From the NCBI GenBank assembly GCA_024707205.1, contig JANQAD010000001.1, positions 744,001 through 808,000 on the forward strand: a stretch of DNA of 64,000 nt, in the 5' to 3' direction. The position numbers and the translations under genes are program-made. This document shows positions 1 through 8,840 of the stretch, piece after piece (positions within the stretch are counted from its first letter, which is position 1; every line of letters starts with the position of its first letter). The notes beneath the pieces were generated by a model. It was not told where the DNA came from and made no database searches. It worked only from the letters and a program-made list of their open reading frames with translations. This stretch comes from Demequina sp. GTDB lineage: Bacteria > Actinomycetota > Actinomycetes > Actinomycetales > Demequinaceae.

Positions 1-470
1 TGGTTCGATTGGTGGCGACGCCATTGAGCCGGCGCACCGCAGACTCGCGCGGTGGGCCGGGAACCGTTTCTGCCCCCTGGGCCGTAAGCAAAATCGGCGG
101 GTCAGACACCACTAGCCGCACCCAGCCCGTGGCGTCCGCGTAACTGAACCCCTCTGCGTCAAGCTTTGCACGCAGCGCTGGTGGCGCGTAGTCGGTCGCC
201 AGCAGCACGGGGAGGTCGTTGTGCGTCTGGATTGCGCGCAATTGACCGAGCACCGCCGAGACAGTTGAGGCCCTCGTTCGCTTGACCTCTACAGCTAGGC
301 GGATCCGCAGGCCGTTCGGAGCGACGAGACTCGCGATGTAGTCAGCTAGGGGCGCTTCCCTGCCCTCCGGTGCGGTGTACGTGATCGTCCACCGCGAAGG
401 CAGCAGTGCGCGGACGCTGTTGAACGCATCCTCCACCAGCGCTGTTTCTGAAAGAGTCGCGTTTCTCATG
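1..470 (-). CDS. Partial regulator-like protein with an endonuclease-fold-type domain (C-terminus outside window)
   Basis: An open frame runs from an ATG at 470 to the window edge without a stop, giving at least 156 residues. The middle carries LAVEVKRTRAS followed by LPVLLATDYAPPALR and a FSYADATGWVRLVV-like stretch. This layout resembles actinobacterial proteins with a degenerate restriction-endonuclease-like core followed by a winged helix, usually annotated as HTH-domain proteins; the helix-turn-helix part would lie outside the window, so that identity is inferred. No Shine-Dalgarno is seen upstream. A short repeat of the TTTCT/AGAAA type overlaps the start region. Confidence 0.55.
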
Positions 471-689
471 ACAAGAAACACGCTAATCTAATAAACGACC
501 TGTGGCAAGGCTTGTCATGCCGGCCGCACGCATTCGGCTCGCTGGGCCCGCAGCCGCACCTGGAGCTCCATGCCCGGCCCTTCGTGTGTTCCCGCGCGCT
601 CAACGAACGGGGTGAGCAGGCGGTTTCAAGGGCACGAGGCGCGGTTTTGCTCGCAGGGGAGGTCCGATGCTGGGGTTGGGTTGGGTGCG

Positions 690-1214
690 CTAGTCGAGAT
701 TGAGTTCGTCCTCGAGGGCGATGAGTTCCTCGAGAGCCCGGCGCTGGGCTTCGGTCGACGCGCCCTGTGGCACAAACAACTGAACGTCCACGTTTGGCAC
801 CGCACTGAAGGCGGCCCGGATCCGTGTCTCGACGTCCGGCCAGCTGAGGCCACCGTTGCCACAGCCGAGCGGCGGAACCGCGATTGACGCAATGTTGAGG
901 TCTTTGACAACTCGGACGAGATCACGAAGCCCCTTCTCAATGTCCTCGAGGCGCGACTTGGCCTTCCAGTGTGACTTCGTGGGGAAGTTGATGACGTACC
1001 GCGGGCCTTCAAGGGCTTGCGTGTTCCACACGTGCATCGTTCCGAGCCGAACCTGCCCGCGGTTGGCTATGGCGCGATACTCCTCGAACATGTCGGGGTA
1101 CGCGTTCTTGAACTGAAAGGCGATGCCCTTGCCCATGACACCCTCGGTGTTGACAGCATTTACCAGCGCCTCTGCGCCAGCGCCGAGCAGGTTCCCTCTT
1201 GCTTCGGTGATCAT
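690..1214 (-). CDS. Macrodomain protein, DarG-like ADP-ribosyl glycohydrolase
   Basis: A 174-residue protein that is essentially one macrodomain. It begins with ITEARGNLLGAGAEALVNAVN, then VMGKGIAFQFK and the later PPLGCGNGGLSW loop, all classic ADP-ribose-binding segments. The VNTEGVMGKG stretch is closest in style to DarG, which removes ADP-ribose from DNA and neutralises the DarT toxin. I chose the ATG giving MITEARG because the 23 residues in front of it look non-homologous. No darT lies upstream; the upstream neighbour is a Tat-exported protein. It may be an orphan antitoxin or a stand-alone de-ADP-ribosylase. Confidence 0.8.
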   Translation of the reverse strand: MITEARGNLLGAGAEALVNAVNTEGVMGKGIAFQFKNAYPDMFEEYRAIANRGQVRLGTMHVWNTQALEGPRYVINFPTKSHWKAKSRLEDIEKGLRDLVRVVKDLNIASIAVPPLGCGNGGLSWPDVETRIRAAFSAVPNVDVQLFVPQGASTEAQRRALEELIALEDELNLD

Positions 1215-1285
1215 CTTCAGAACGTACCAACAGCGTGTGACGCGGGCGCTTACGGCGTGGGAGGCTGCAGTCCATCCCTGCACAA

Positions 1286-1810
1286 CTACCAGCTGGGGTG
1301 CACCTGGAATGTGCTTCCGGACTTCGCGATCTCAAAACGGGCGGTCGCCGGGGTGCCGCCGCCCACGGGCGAGATGGTCGCGACGTAGCGGCCGACTGCC
1401 CCGTCCACGGCGTTCATGGTGATGCCGATGGTGTTCGCGGAGTTGTTCGGCAGGCCCGCAGCGAGCGAGACGTTGGTCGCCGTGTAGATGCTGTTAGTGG
1501 TCCACGTGGCGCTCTGGTACTTGGTGAAGATGGTGGTGAACGTGGCGGCGGGGCCGGTGAGCTTCTCGATCATGAGGTTCGCCACGCCCGCGCTGTACAT
1601 GCCAAAGCGGAAGCCCGGGGCGAGCGTTCCGGCGCCCTCCCAGTTGGGACCGGTGGCGCGCACGGCGGCCACGAAGACGGTTGCCACGGGCGGCTCCTGG
1701 CTTGCGGACGCCATCGGCAGGCCCTTGGCCAGGAGGATGGCCGGGGCGCCCCAGCCAGCGGCTTTGACTACGGTGCGGCGGTCCACGCCCACGACGTCGA
1801 TCTCGCTCAT
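1286..1810 (-). CDS. Tat-type exported protein of unknown function
   Basis: A 174-residue protein with an N-terminal twin-arginine-like signal (DRRTVVKAAGWGAPAI) followed by a short hydrophobic stretch ending near ASAS. The rest is rich in Ala, Thr, Gly and small beta-type residues, consistent with a secreted beta-sandwich, but I recognise no family. The start is supported by GAGGG six bases upstream of the ATG. The macrodomain gene lies 72 bp downstream on the same strand, so the two could be co-transcribed, though no functional link is evident. Confidence 0.7.
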   Translation of the reverse strand: MSEIDVVGVDRRTVVKAAGWGAPAILLAKGLPMASASQEPPVATVFVAAVRATGPNWEGAGTLAPGFRFGMYSAGVANLMIEKLTGPAATFTTIFTKYQSATWTTNSIYTATNVSLAAGLPNNSANTIGITMNAVDGAVGRYVATISPVGGGTPATARFEIAKSGSTFQVHPSW

Positions 1811-1896
1811 GCGAATCCCTCAGTTCCGCGGCCCCTCAGCCGCCGTGCGAGGGAGTCTACGCGAACCCCGTCCGATATGGCCGAGGCCCCGGAGCG

Positions 1897-1971
1897 TCGC
1901 AAGGAAGTGCGTGTGTCCCGGGCAACGACCTCGCGCTCAACTCCGAGGGCCTCAACTAGTGGGTGAACGTC
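1897..1971 (-). pseudogene. Decayed fragment of a PqqD-like gene
   Basis: Reading the minus strand gives a 25-residue stretch with LVEALGVEREVVARD, matching LVEASGADREVVARD of the intact PqqD-like gene at 3949-4227. The nucleotide match extends over roughly 55 bases at about 70 percent identity by eye. Nothing recognisable precedes or follows it. It looks like the remnant of a second copy, positioned on the other side of the gmd-rmd pair. Confidence 0.4.
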
Positions 1972-2050
1972 CGGGCGGCGGGGTGTTGTTCCAGGGTGTC
2001 TTGCTTGGAGGGTCGACGGGCTCGCTGGGTGGGTGTGCTTGGCCCGTTGG

Positions 2051-2056
2051 TAATGT
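2051..2056 (+). promoter_or_regulatory. -10 element (TAATGT) for leaderless gmd
   Basis: TAATGT is preceded by TGG, making an extended -10, and lies six bases before the GTG start of gmd. There is no Shine-Dalgarno, so transcription and translation probably start together. No clear -35 is visible. Confidence 0.45.
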
Positions 2057-2062
2057 TGCGGG

Positions 2063-3073
2063 GTGACCACGAGCGACCATAACGGTAAGACGGCTTTCAT
2101 CACCGGCGTCACCGGGCAGGACGGCCGCCACCTCGCCGAGTTGCTCCACGCCAAGGGCTACACCGTCTACGGACTGGTGCGCGGGCAGAAGAACCCGCGC
2201 CGGGCGGAAGTCGAAGCCGCGCACCCGTACGTGAAGCTCCTCGAGGGCGACCTCACCGACATGTCCTCGCTCTTCCGGGCGCTAGACGCGAGCCAGCCGG
2301 ACGAGATCTACAACCTCGGCGCCGTGAGCCACGTGGGCTACTCCTTCACCAATCCCGTGCTCACCGCGGAGGTCACCGGCAAGGGTCTGCTGAACCTTCT
2401 GGAGGCGGTGCGCTTGGGTGGCTTCGCGGAGAGTTCGCGCCTGTACCAGGCATCCACCTCGGAGATGTTTGGCGGTCTCGACTACAACCGTCCAGGCCTC
2501 GGATACGACGAGAATTCGCTGTTCCACCCTCGCAGCCCCTACGGCGTGGCCAAGCTGTACGCGCACTGGATTGCCCGCAACTACCGCGAGAGCTATGGCA
2601 TGTTCGTGGCATGCGGAATCCTCTTCAACCATGAGGGCGAGTACCGCGGCAAGGAGTTCGTGACGCGCAAGATCACGGACGCGGTGGCTCGCATCGAGGC
2701 GGGGCGGCAAGACACGGTCTCGCTCGGCGACCTGACTCCCAAGCGCGACTGGGGCTACGCGGGCGACTACGTGCGCGGTATGTGGCAGATGCTGCAGCAC
2801 GGAGAGCCCGACGACTTTGTGCTCGCCTCCGGGGCCACCCACTCGATCGAGGACTTCCTCACGGCGGCGTTCGGAGCCATCGGCGTGGACGACTGGAGAC
2901 CCTATGTGGTCCAGGACCCAACGCTCTTCCGGCCGGCAGAGGTGGACATCCTGCTCGGCAACCCCGCCAAGGCGGAGGCCGAGCTGGGCTGGGCTCGGGA
3001 TGTTGACTTCGCGGGGCTCGTTACGCGGATGGTCGAACATGACCGCGCGGCCGTCGCCCTCGAACAGGTGTGA
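2063..3073 (+). CDS. gmd: GDP-mannose 4,6-dehydratase
   Basis: Converts GDP-D-mannose to GDP-4-keto-6-deoxy-D-mannose, the first step to GDP-deoxyhexoses. The 336-residue protein has the Rossmann motif GVTGQDG at residues 15-21, TSEMFG near the middle and SPYGVAK with the catalytic YxxxK, followed by NHEGEYRGKEFV typical of this family. Start is GTG, supported by a leaderless -10 six bases upstream. The next gene overlaps the stop by four bases (GTGA), so the two enzymes are translationally coupled. It supplies the sugar nucleotide for the exopolysaccharide locus downstream. Confidence 0.95.
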   Translation: MTTSDHNGKTAFITGVTGQDGRHLAELLHAKGYTVYGLVRGQKNPRRAEVEAAHPYVKLLEGDLTDMSSLFRALDASQPDEIYNLGAVSHVGYSFTNPVLTAEVTGKGLLNLLEAVRLGGFAESSRLYQASTSEMFGGLDYNRPGLGYDENSLFHPRSPYGVAKLYAHWIARNYRESYGMFVACGILFNHEGEYRGKEFVTRKITDAVARIEAGRQDTVSLGDLTPKRDWGYAGDYVRGMWQMLQHGEPDDFVLASGATHSIEDFLTAAFGAIGVDDWRPYVVQDPTLFRPAEVDILLGNPAKAEAELGWARDVDFAGLVTRMVEHDRAAVALEQV

Positions 3074-3984
3074 CCTTGCGGATTCTTGTCACCGGCGCTG
3101 ACGGCTTCGTTGGCCGTCACCTGGTGCGCGCGGCGGCCGACGCTGGGCATGAGGTTCACGCGCTGGTGCAGCGACCGCTCGGCGAGGGCGATGAGTTGAG
3201 GGCGTCACTCGCTGGGGTGCAGGTGATGGACCTCATCGATGAGCGTCCCGCTGTCGAGGCCGAAGCCGTGGTGCACCTCGCCGGCCTGGCGGCGGTGGGC
3301 CCAAGTTTCGCTGAGCCGCAGCGCTACATCAATGCCAACAGCGCGATGTTCACCAACGTGGCCGAGGCCGCCTTGGTGCAAAGCCCCGCTACGCGCATCA
3401 TCGCGGTGAGTTCCGGTGCGGTCTATGGCGGCGAAGAGGGCCTCATCGACGAGACCCGCCCCGTTCACATGACGTCGCCGTACACGGTGGCTAAGCGGCT
3501 GGTGGAGCTGCAGTCCGAGTACTACGTTCGGCGCGGGCTCGACGTGATCGTTGCCAGGCCGTTCAACCACATTGGTCCTGGCCAGCGGCCTGGATTCTTG
3601 GTGCCGGACCTTGCAGCGCAGTTGCTGAACGCCGAGCCTGGCGAGCCGATCCACACCGGTGACCTCTCCACCGAACGCGACTACACGGACGTGCGAGACG
3701 TTGTGGCCGCTTACCTCGCGCTGTGTTCTGCGCGCGATCTTCCCTATCGCGCCTTCAACGTGAGTTCAGGGGTGGCTCGTTCGGGCCACGAAGTGCTTGA
3801 GGCGCTGTGTGCTGCGCTTGGTATTGGGGTACCGGAGGTCGTTGTTGATCCAAATCGGATCAGGCCGAATGATGCGCGGTCCATCGTGGGCGATGATTCT
3901 CGACTTCGGGGCGCGACCGGCTGGGTGCCGGTGCGGCCGTTTGCCGAGTCAGTCGGGGACTTCCTCGATCAGGCCAAGTTCTAG
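3070..3984 (+). CDS. rmd: GDP-6-deoxy-D-mannose reductase-like NAD-dependent epimerase/dehydratase
   Basis: A 304-residue short-chain dehydrogenase with TGADGFVGRHL near residue 8, SSGAVYG and SPYTVAK carrying the YxxxK catalytic pair. Coupled to gmd it most likely reduces GDP-4-keto-6-deoxymannose to GDP-D-rhamnose; GDP-fucose or GDP-colitose-type chemistry cannot be excluded from sequence alone. GTG start overlaps the gmd stop. The 3' end overlaps the convergent PqqD-like gene by 36 bp. Confidence 0.85.
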   Translation: MTLRILVTGADGFVGRHLVRAAADAGHEVHALVQRPLGEGDELRASLAGVQVMDLIDERPAVEAEAVVHLAGLAAVGPSFAEPQRYINANSAMFTNVAEAALVQSPATRIIAVSSGAVYGGEEGLIDETRPVHMTSPYTVAKRLVELQSEYYVRRGLDVIVARPFNHIGPGQRPGFLVPDLAAQLLNAEPGEPIHTGDLSTERDYTDVRDVVAAYLALCSARDLPYRAFNVSSGVARSGHEVLEALCAALGIGVPEVVVDPNRIRPNDARSIVGDDSRLRGATGWVPVRPFAESVGDFLDQAKF

Positions 3985-4227
3985 TAGCTGAGCGATGAAC
4001 TCGTGCGCGTCGCGCGCGACAACCTCGCGATCGGCGCCCGAGGCTTCTACGAGTTCGTCAACAACCTGCTCTTCGGTTCGAGTTCCATCGATGCGGGTCC
4101 AGATCTCGAACGCAGGACCCTCGAAGACGTACGGCGACTGCTGCTCCTCAATACGGGAGAGGTTGAGGACCACGACGTATGTGTCGTGGGTGACGTAGGC
4201 AAGTCCCGACCCCGTGGTGAACTTCAC
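3949..4227 (-). CDS. PqqD-family small protein
   Basis: A 92-residue protein whose C-terminal half (GTRTEEQVVDELV, later EFIAQLLELGLIEE) is the winged-helix pattern of PqqD-family proteins, which act as peptide chaperones in RiPP maturation but also occur in polysaccharide loci. I chose the GTG that overlaps the upstream nucleotidyltransferase stop by four bases (GTGA) rather than a longer start. No radical-SAM maturase or precursor peptide is nearby, so its partner is unknown. It overlaps the end of rmd on the opposite strand. Confidence 0.75.
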   Translation of the reverse strand: MKFTTGSGLAYVTHDTYVVVLNLSRIEEQQSPYVFEGPAFEIWTRIDGTRTEEQVVDELVEASGADREVVARDAHEFIAQLLELGLIEEVPD

Positions 4228-5204
4228 TCGTCGTCCTCTAGCGGCCACGTGCTCGACCTGGCGCGACAGACTTGGCGCCAGCCACCCAACCGGAGACAAG
4301 CACGCAGGTACGACAAGAGGTCTCGACTACCACGTACGAGGCGCGCGAGCCGCACGCGAAGTATCCCGAGGTGATGCGTTCTCGCCTCCGGATACTCTAG
4401 AGCCACGTCACTCCGAGGCGGCCACACCGCTCCCACGATGAGCCGGCCGCGCTCGCGCCACGTAGCGCTTTCGAGCGCAAGTGCCACAAGCGCCGTTCGG
4501 TTCCCACCGGAAGAGACTCGTCGGCGCCAACGATCGAGATCCGGGTTCACTCCAGGGGCCGTCGGTGGTCCGAGTTCGATGCCTGTGGCCCCTAGAAACG
4601 CCCGGAGAGTCTCCACTGCCCCCAACTCCGCTGCGCGCTCGCGCAAACCTGAGCGCACGTCGCTCCCTGCACCGCGGAACCTCAAGATAAGTCCATCGAG
4701 TTCTGCCTGGTGCCGCGAGGTCTGGCTCGGAGTCCGCAACGCGTGGGCGGCCATGATCAGCGCACTATCTTGTGCGCCCGCAATGTGCACCTTTGCGCCA
4801 GCCACCGTCGTAGTGAGGCTCGCGTCCCACAATCGTTCAAAGAGTTCGTTGGGGGCTACCAAGAATCCGGGGAACTGGTCGTGCACGTCGATGTCGCACG
4901 GCCATGCGCCGTGCGTGAATGAACTCGAATGTTGGACTGTGTCGCTGTGCAGGCGCGTCTCAGTTCGCCGCTCCCAACCGGCCGCCGACAGGGTGCCGAG
5001 GTACGCCTCCAGCTCGGACGGGTCGACCATCACATCTACATCGGCGGCGATGCGGGGTGCGCGGAGTTGGTGAAAGTCTGCCGCAATGCCCTTGATAACG
5101 AGGGCACGCACCCCGGCGATGACGCCAAGATGCGCGCAAAGTGCGCTTGCGAGATGAACCGCGTCGCCTGCGTCCAGCACGCTTGGGATCTCACGGTCGT
5201 CCAC
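4224..5204 (-). CDS. Nucleotidyltransferase-family protein (NTP_transf_5-like)
   Basis: A 326-residue protein with LVIKGIAADFHQL and IAADVDVMVDPSEL, matching the Lys-Gly and D-x-D segments of the nucleotidyltransferase-fold family that often sits beside PqqD-like genes in peptide or polysaccharide clusters. A DIDVHDQFPG segment follows. GTG start with AGGAGG just upstream. It is translationally coupled to the PqqD-like gene. Substrate unknown; no adenylylated sugar or peptide can be inferred. Confidence 0.75.
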   Translation of the reverse strand: MDDREIPSVLDAGDAVHLASALCAHLGVIAGVRALVIKGIAADFHQLRAPRIAADVDVMVDPSELEAYLGTLSAAGWERRTETRLHSDTVQHSSSFTHGAWPCDIDVHDQFPGFLVAPNELFERLWDASLTTTVAGAKVHIAGAQDSALIMAAHALRTPSQTSRHQAELDGLILRFRGAGSDVRSGLRERAAELGAVETLRAFLGATGIELGPPTAPGVNPDLDRWRRRVSSGGNRTALVALALESATWRERGRLIVGAVWPPRSDVALEYPEARTHHLGILRVRLARLVRGSRDLLSYLRACLRLGGWRQVCRARSSTWPLEDDE

Positions 5205-5226
5205 CTCCTGAGCCTATCGGGCGGAG

Positions 5227-5257
5227 TTGAAGGCGAGATAAGTACGCACCGTATGCT
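5227..5257 (+). promoter_or_regulatory. Promoter for the glycosyltransferase operon
   Basis: TTGAAG (5227-5232) and TATGCT (5252-5257) are separated by 19 bases. The ATG at 5265 follows seven bases after the -10, so the transcript is probably leaderless. It lies between divergent genes. Confidence 0.45.
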
Positions 5258-5264
5258 CCTCTGC

Positions 5265-6351
5265 ATGACCCCGCAACAAAGTTCGATTTCCGAGCGTCCG
5301 CGTGTGCTACACGTTGTCGACAGGCTTTCAGGGGGAGTCCCTGCGGCGGTCGCGCAATACATCGATGCCACGCAGGAGTTCGCAGATCATGCAGTGGCCA
5401 GCCCGTTCACCGATGGCGCCCCTGCACCGGTTTGGGAGGACCTCAGAGCAACGGTGACGCACTTCGATCTAGGGGCTTCCCTGGCGTTGAGAGTGCGGCG
5501 CGCGCGACGCGCGGCAACCGAGTTTGACGCTAGCGTCGTCCACGCCCACTCAAGCGGCCCGGGCGTCTATGCCCGCATGACGCGGAGGACCCGGCCTTGG
5601 CGGGTCCTTTACACCCCGCACTGTTTTTGCCTTCGAGCGCGAGGACCTCCCTGCCGTAGCCCGAACGGCAATTCGAGCGATCGAGGCCAGACTGGCCAGC
5701 CGAACCGATCGCTACGCCGCATGCTCGCATCGGGAGCGGGAGTTGGCGACTGATCTGAGCAAAGGACGAGTCGAGACCTCGTACATACCCAACGTCGCGT
5801 CAGTGAGGCCAACTTCGCAGAGGCCCTCGTACGGCGATGTTGAGAAGCGGCCAATCCGAATTGGCATGGTCGGCCGCGTCTCGGCGCAGAAGGACCCGCA
5901 TTACTTCATCAACTGGCTCAGGCAACTTACAGCCGCGGGAGTCAACTTTCAGGCGGTATGGATCGGAGGTGGCAATGGCGCTCAGACGGAAGCGCTCCGT
6001 GTCGCCGGAGTGCGCGTTACGGGTTGGCTCGGGCCCGAAGACGTGACCCGCGAACTCGATGAGCTCGATGTCTACGCCCATTCCGCAGCGTGGGAGGGAT
6101 ATCCCATCTCGGTACTGGACGCTCATGCGCGCGGGGTCGCAATTGTGGTCCGACCCATACGGCCTTTCGAAGACCTAGCGATGATCGCAAACATGGGGAC
6201 GGCGGCCGAACAACTTGCGCGTGCCGCTCGAACTTCGGATACGTGGGCCAGTTGGCTCGACTCCAATCGCGCGTACTGGAACGCCGCGCTTAGTGACAAT
6301 GCAGTGCCTGAACAGCGCACACAACTCCTCTGGGCTTGGACACGGCCTTGA
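5265..6351 (+). CDS. GT4-type glycosyltransferase, frameshifted
   Basis: Two frames together make a 361-residue GT-B glycosyltransferase. The N-terminal frame has RVLHVVDRLSGGVPAAV and VVHAHSSGPGVYAR; the C-terminal frame has SYIPNV, IRIGMVGRVSAQKDP and the acidic donor-site region AWEGYPISVLDAHA. Dropping one T from the TTTTT run at 5624-5628 joins them through AFEREDLPAVARTA. Start is the ATG placed by the leaderless promoter. It likely adds one sugar to the undecaprenyl-linked repeat unit. The next glycosyltransferase overlaps its stop. Confidence 0.8.
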
Positions 6352-7442
6352 GATTCGCCATCGTCCACTTGGGCCGCACCGGCTCCGGTCCGTTATTTGC
6401 CCTGCAACTCGGCCGCGCGCTCGTTGAGAACGGACACGAGGTCGTCTATGTCACCTCGCGCGAAGCCGAATTGAATGACGAGTTTGTCAGCTCTGGTACC
6501 CCGCTACTCGCTTTACACACCTTCCGGGGACGGCTGGGGGCATTGTTAGGGAGTGTTCGGCTTCCCTTCATCGGACGCAAGATCGGACACTTTCTCAAGA
6601 CAGAGCGCGTCGAATGCGTCGTCGTAGCGATGGAACAGGTGTGGCAAGCTGCTCTCCCGCGCTCAACGTATCGCCCGGCACCGGTCCTGCACGTCGTGCA
6701 CGATGCAGTTCCGCACGCCGGTGAAGACGGTTGGCTTGTCCGCAGACTCCGTTCTGCGGAGCGTTCAAGAGCATCCATGCTCGTGACTCTCTCAGGCGCG
6801 GTGACCGCCGAGATCCAGAGCGACGCCCGATTGAGGTCTCTGCCGGTGTGCCAATCCGTTCATCCGGCCTTTGACGTTGCAGTGTCGACGAGGCCACGTG
6901 TTGCTCCGGTTCGAGTGCCGGTGGTGGGATTCTTCGGGCGCATGTCACCTTACAAGGGTCTTGATCTCGCAATCGACGCAGTTGAGACGCTACGCGCGGA
7001 CGGTTTCCCGGTGAGCCTCCACGTCGTGGGCAGTGGTATCCCGGCCGAAGCCCGCGCGCGACTCAGCAATCTAGACAGAGCGGAAGATCGGTGGGTGCCC
7101 CAGCGCGAAGTCGAAGCAGCCATCAAAGAGTTCGACGCCGTTCTCCTGCCGTATATCGAAGCGAGCCAATCTGGCGTACTCGCGTATGCCAGTGCACTCG
7201 GCGTGCCCGCAGTCGTGACCCCCGTCGGCGGGCTGCTGGAACAAGCGGAGGCCTTCGGAAGTGCGGTCGTATCCGAGGACATGGCGCCTGCCAGCGTCGC
7301 AGACGCCCTCCGTCGTCTCCTCTCCAACAAGGACTTGTACGAGGAACTATCTCTTGCCGGGCTCGAGAGCTCACAGCGCACGATGTCGTGGAAGCGCGTT
7401 GCCCACGACATCGCCGATTCCGCAGCGACGCTCGTACGGTAA
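6348..7442 (+). CDS. GT4-type glycosyltransferase
   Basis: A 364-residue GT-B protein. It opens with RFAIVHLGRTGSGP, has VVGFFGRMSPYKGLDLAI at the start of the nucleotide-binding half, and ends with YIEASQSGVLAYASALGVPAVV, the donor-sugar loop. The TTG at 6348 overlaps the previous stop as TTGA; a TTG four codons earlier is possible. No strong ribosome-binding site, so coupling to the upstream gene is likely. Acceptor and donor are not predictable. Confidence 0.8.
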   Translation: MRFAIVHLGRTGSGPLFALQLGRALVENGHEVVYVTSREAELNDEFVSSGTPLLALHTFRGRLGALLGSVRLPFIGRKIGHFLKTERVECVVVAMEQVWQAALPRSTYRPAPVLHVVHDAVPHAGEDGWLVRRLRSAERSRASMLVTLSGAVTAEIQSDARLRSLPVCQSVHPAFDVAVSTRPRVAPVRVPVVGFFGRMSPYKGLDLAIDAVETLRADGFPVSLHVVGSGIPAEARARLSNLDRAEDRWVPQREVEAAIKEFDAVLLPYIEASQSGVLAYASALGVPAVVTPVGGLLEQAEAFGSAVVSEDMAPASVADALRRLLSNKDLYEELSLAGLESSQRTMSWKRVAHDIADSAATLVR

Positions 7443-7485
7443 TCGGTAGCGGCCGCGTGCTAGAGCCCACCTAGCCCGCATTGGT

Positions 7486-7510
7486 CAACCTCTTCTACGC
7501 ACAGAGGTTG
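7486..7510. terminator. Hairpin between convergent genes
   Basis: CAACCTCT pairs perfectly with AGAGGTTG around a nine-base loop. There is only a weak T-rich tail (CTTTC), but the position between convergent genes fits a bidirectional terminator. Confidence 0.5.
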
Positions 7511-7568
7511 CTTTCGACTAGATCTAGCGAACCAACCGTGTCGCTCAGGCCCGGCGGAGGGGCTCATG

Positions 7569-8840
7569 TCACGCGTCAGGTGCACCGCTCATCTCGAGCC
7601 CATCGAAGTTCACTGCCGCTAGATGGGCCAAGCTGGTGACGTGCCCCTGCACCTCATGAACCACCGCCTTGTGGTCTGCCAGAATCTCGTCGACCACGTG
7701 AAGGATCTGCTCGTGCATGCCCGGCCCTGGCGAGATTTCCCAGTCTGCGTGCCCGATGGAACTCATGAGTCCGCTGACTTTGCCCTGCGTCCCGAGCACC
7801 ACTGGGGGGCATCCGCCTAGTAGCCCCAGGATTGCCAGGTGCATGCGTCCAGTAATAGTTACCGCGGCGCCCGCGGCACGCTCAACCGACTCCCGAGGCG
7901 CAGGAAGTCGATCCATGAACTCGACTTGTGACATGTGGCGGCCTGCCAGGCTGGCCGCAAGTTTACGCATGGGGATGTTGTCAGACGAGTGTGCGCTCGC
8001 AACATGGGGCACGACGATGACCCGCATGCCGCGATCAACGAGACCTTCTACAAGCATCGTGTACGACCTAGTCAAGTCGGATCGGCTGTCAACAAGCCCA
8101 CTCAGATTCAGGACCGCAGTCGGCACACTAATGTTTTCATCCGCACGCACGACACTGGGCAATGTGAAAACAGTGTCAGCTACGAGCTCTCCTCCATTGA
8201 CATCCTGCTGAAAACGCGAGTAAGACACCGGATCCCGAACCAGCGCCCGCACGCCATTTTCGAGCGCCACCCTCGCAAACCTCTTTATCGCCACCTCCAC
8301 GTCCGGACGCCACGAGAAACCCAGTATTCGAGTGTCGACTCCTTGCTCAGCCGCAAACGAGGCGATCGCCCACGAGGTCGCCGCGGCAGACCTGTGGTAA
8401 CCGCCGTCGATCGTGTCGGCCCCGACGACGCTGAACGAGTCAGCGTTCGCCAACAGCGACTTGACGGAGTCGAGGGCTATCCGGTGGGCAGTTCCGTGTC
8501 CGGTGAGTAGGCCGTCACTCCCAACGAACACCACGTCGGAGAAGCGGTCGGGCACTGTGTAGCTGGCCGTGCTCTCGGCGAGCACGGTAACCGGCCCTGT
8601 TACGTTGTGCAGGAATGCTTCGAGCATTGCTTGGTCGCCCATATTTAGATTGCCGCTCGCGGCTAACAATAGGTGCCCGGTCTCTCGCGGGGCTGCGGAG
8701 GCACCCGAACTCGTCAACCACCCTAGATCGCTTTCATGTCTGCGCGCTGCCCGGCGCGGTGAGTCTGCGAGGGTCCGGCGCACCAACCGCGTCACCGTGC
8801 GAAGGGGCTTCGATCTCCTAAAGTTGTCAGCGAAGCTCAC
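7569..8840 (-). CDS. Polysaccharide pyruvyl transferase family protein
   Basis: A 423-residue protein of the CsaB/WcaK pyruvyl-transferase family, which ketal-links pyruvate from phosphoenolpyruvate onto polysaccharide sugars. Diagnostic pieces are GNLNMGDQAML near residue 63, SVVGADTIDGGYH, and TGRMHLAILGLLGG in the C-terminal half. A Lys/Arg-rich N-terminal extension of about 40 residues is unusual. It overlaps the flippase gene upstream by four bases, so it is translated from the same message. Confidence 0.85.
   Translation of the reverse strand: MSFADNFRRSKPLRTVTRLVRRTLADSPRRAARRHESDLGWLTSSGASAAPRETGHLLLAASGNLNMGDQAMLEAFLHNVTGPVTVLAESTASYTVPDRFSDVVFVGSDGLLTGHGTAHRIALDSVKSLLANADSFSVVGADTIDGGYHRSAAATSWAIASFAAEQGVDTRILGFSWRPDVEVAIKRFARVALENGVRALVRDPVSYSRFQQDVNGGELVADTVFTLPSVVRADENISVPTAVLNLSGLVDSRSDLTRSYTMLVEGLVDRGMRVIVVPHVASAHSSDNIPMRKLAASLAGRHMSQVEFMDRLPAPRESVERAAGAAVTITGRMHLAILGLLGGCPPVVLGTQGKVSGLMSSIGHADWEISPGPGMHEQILHVVDEILADHKAVVHEVQGHVTSLAHLAAVNFDGLEMSGAPDA

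Noticed and set aside
512..887. Short plus-strand frames between the partial regulator and the macrodomain gene
   Set aside because: Overlap the macrodomain gene antisense, with no motif and no ribosome-binding site.
1807..2154. Minus-strand open frame of 115 codons as an intact gene
   Set aside because: Only 25 residues match PqqD; the rest is noise and it overlaps the gmd start. Kept only as a decayed fragment.
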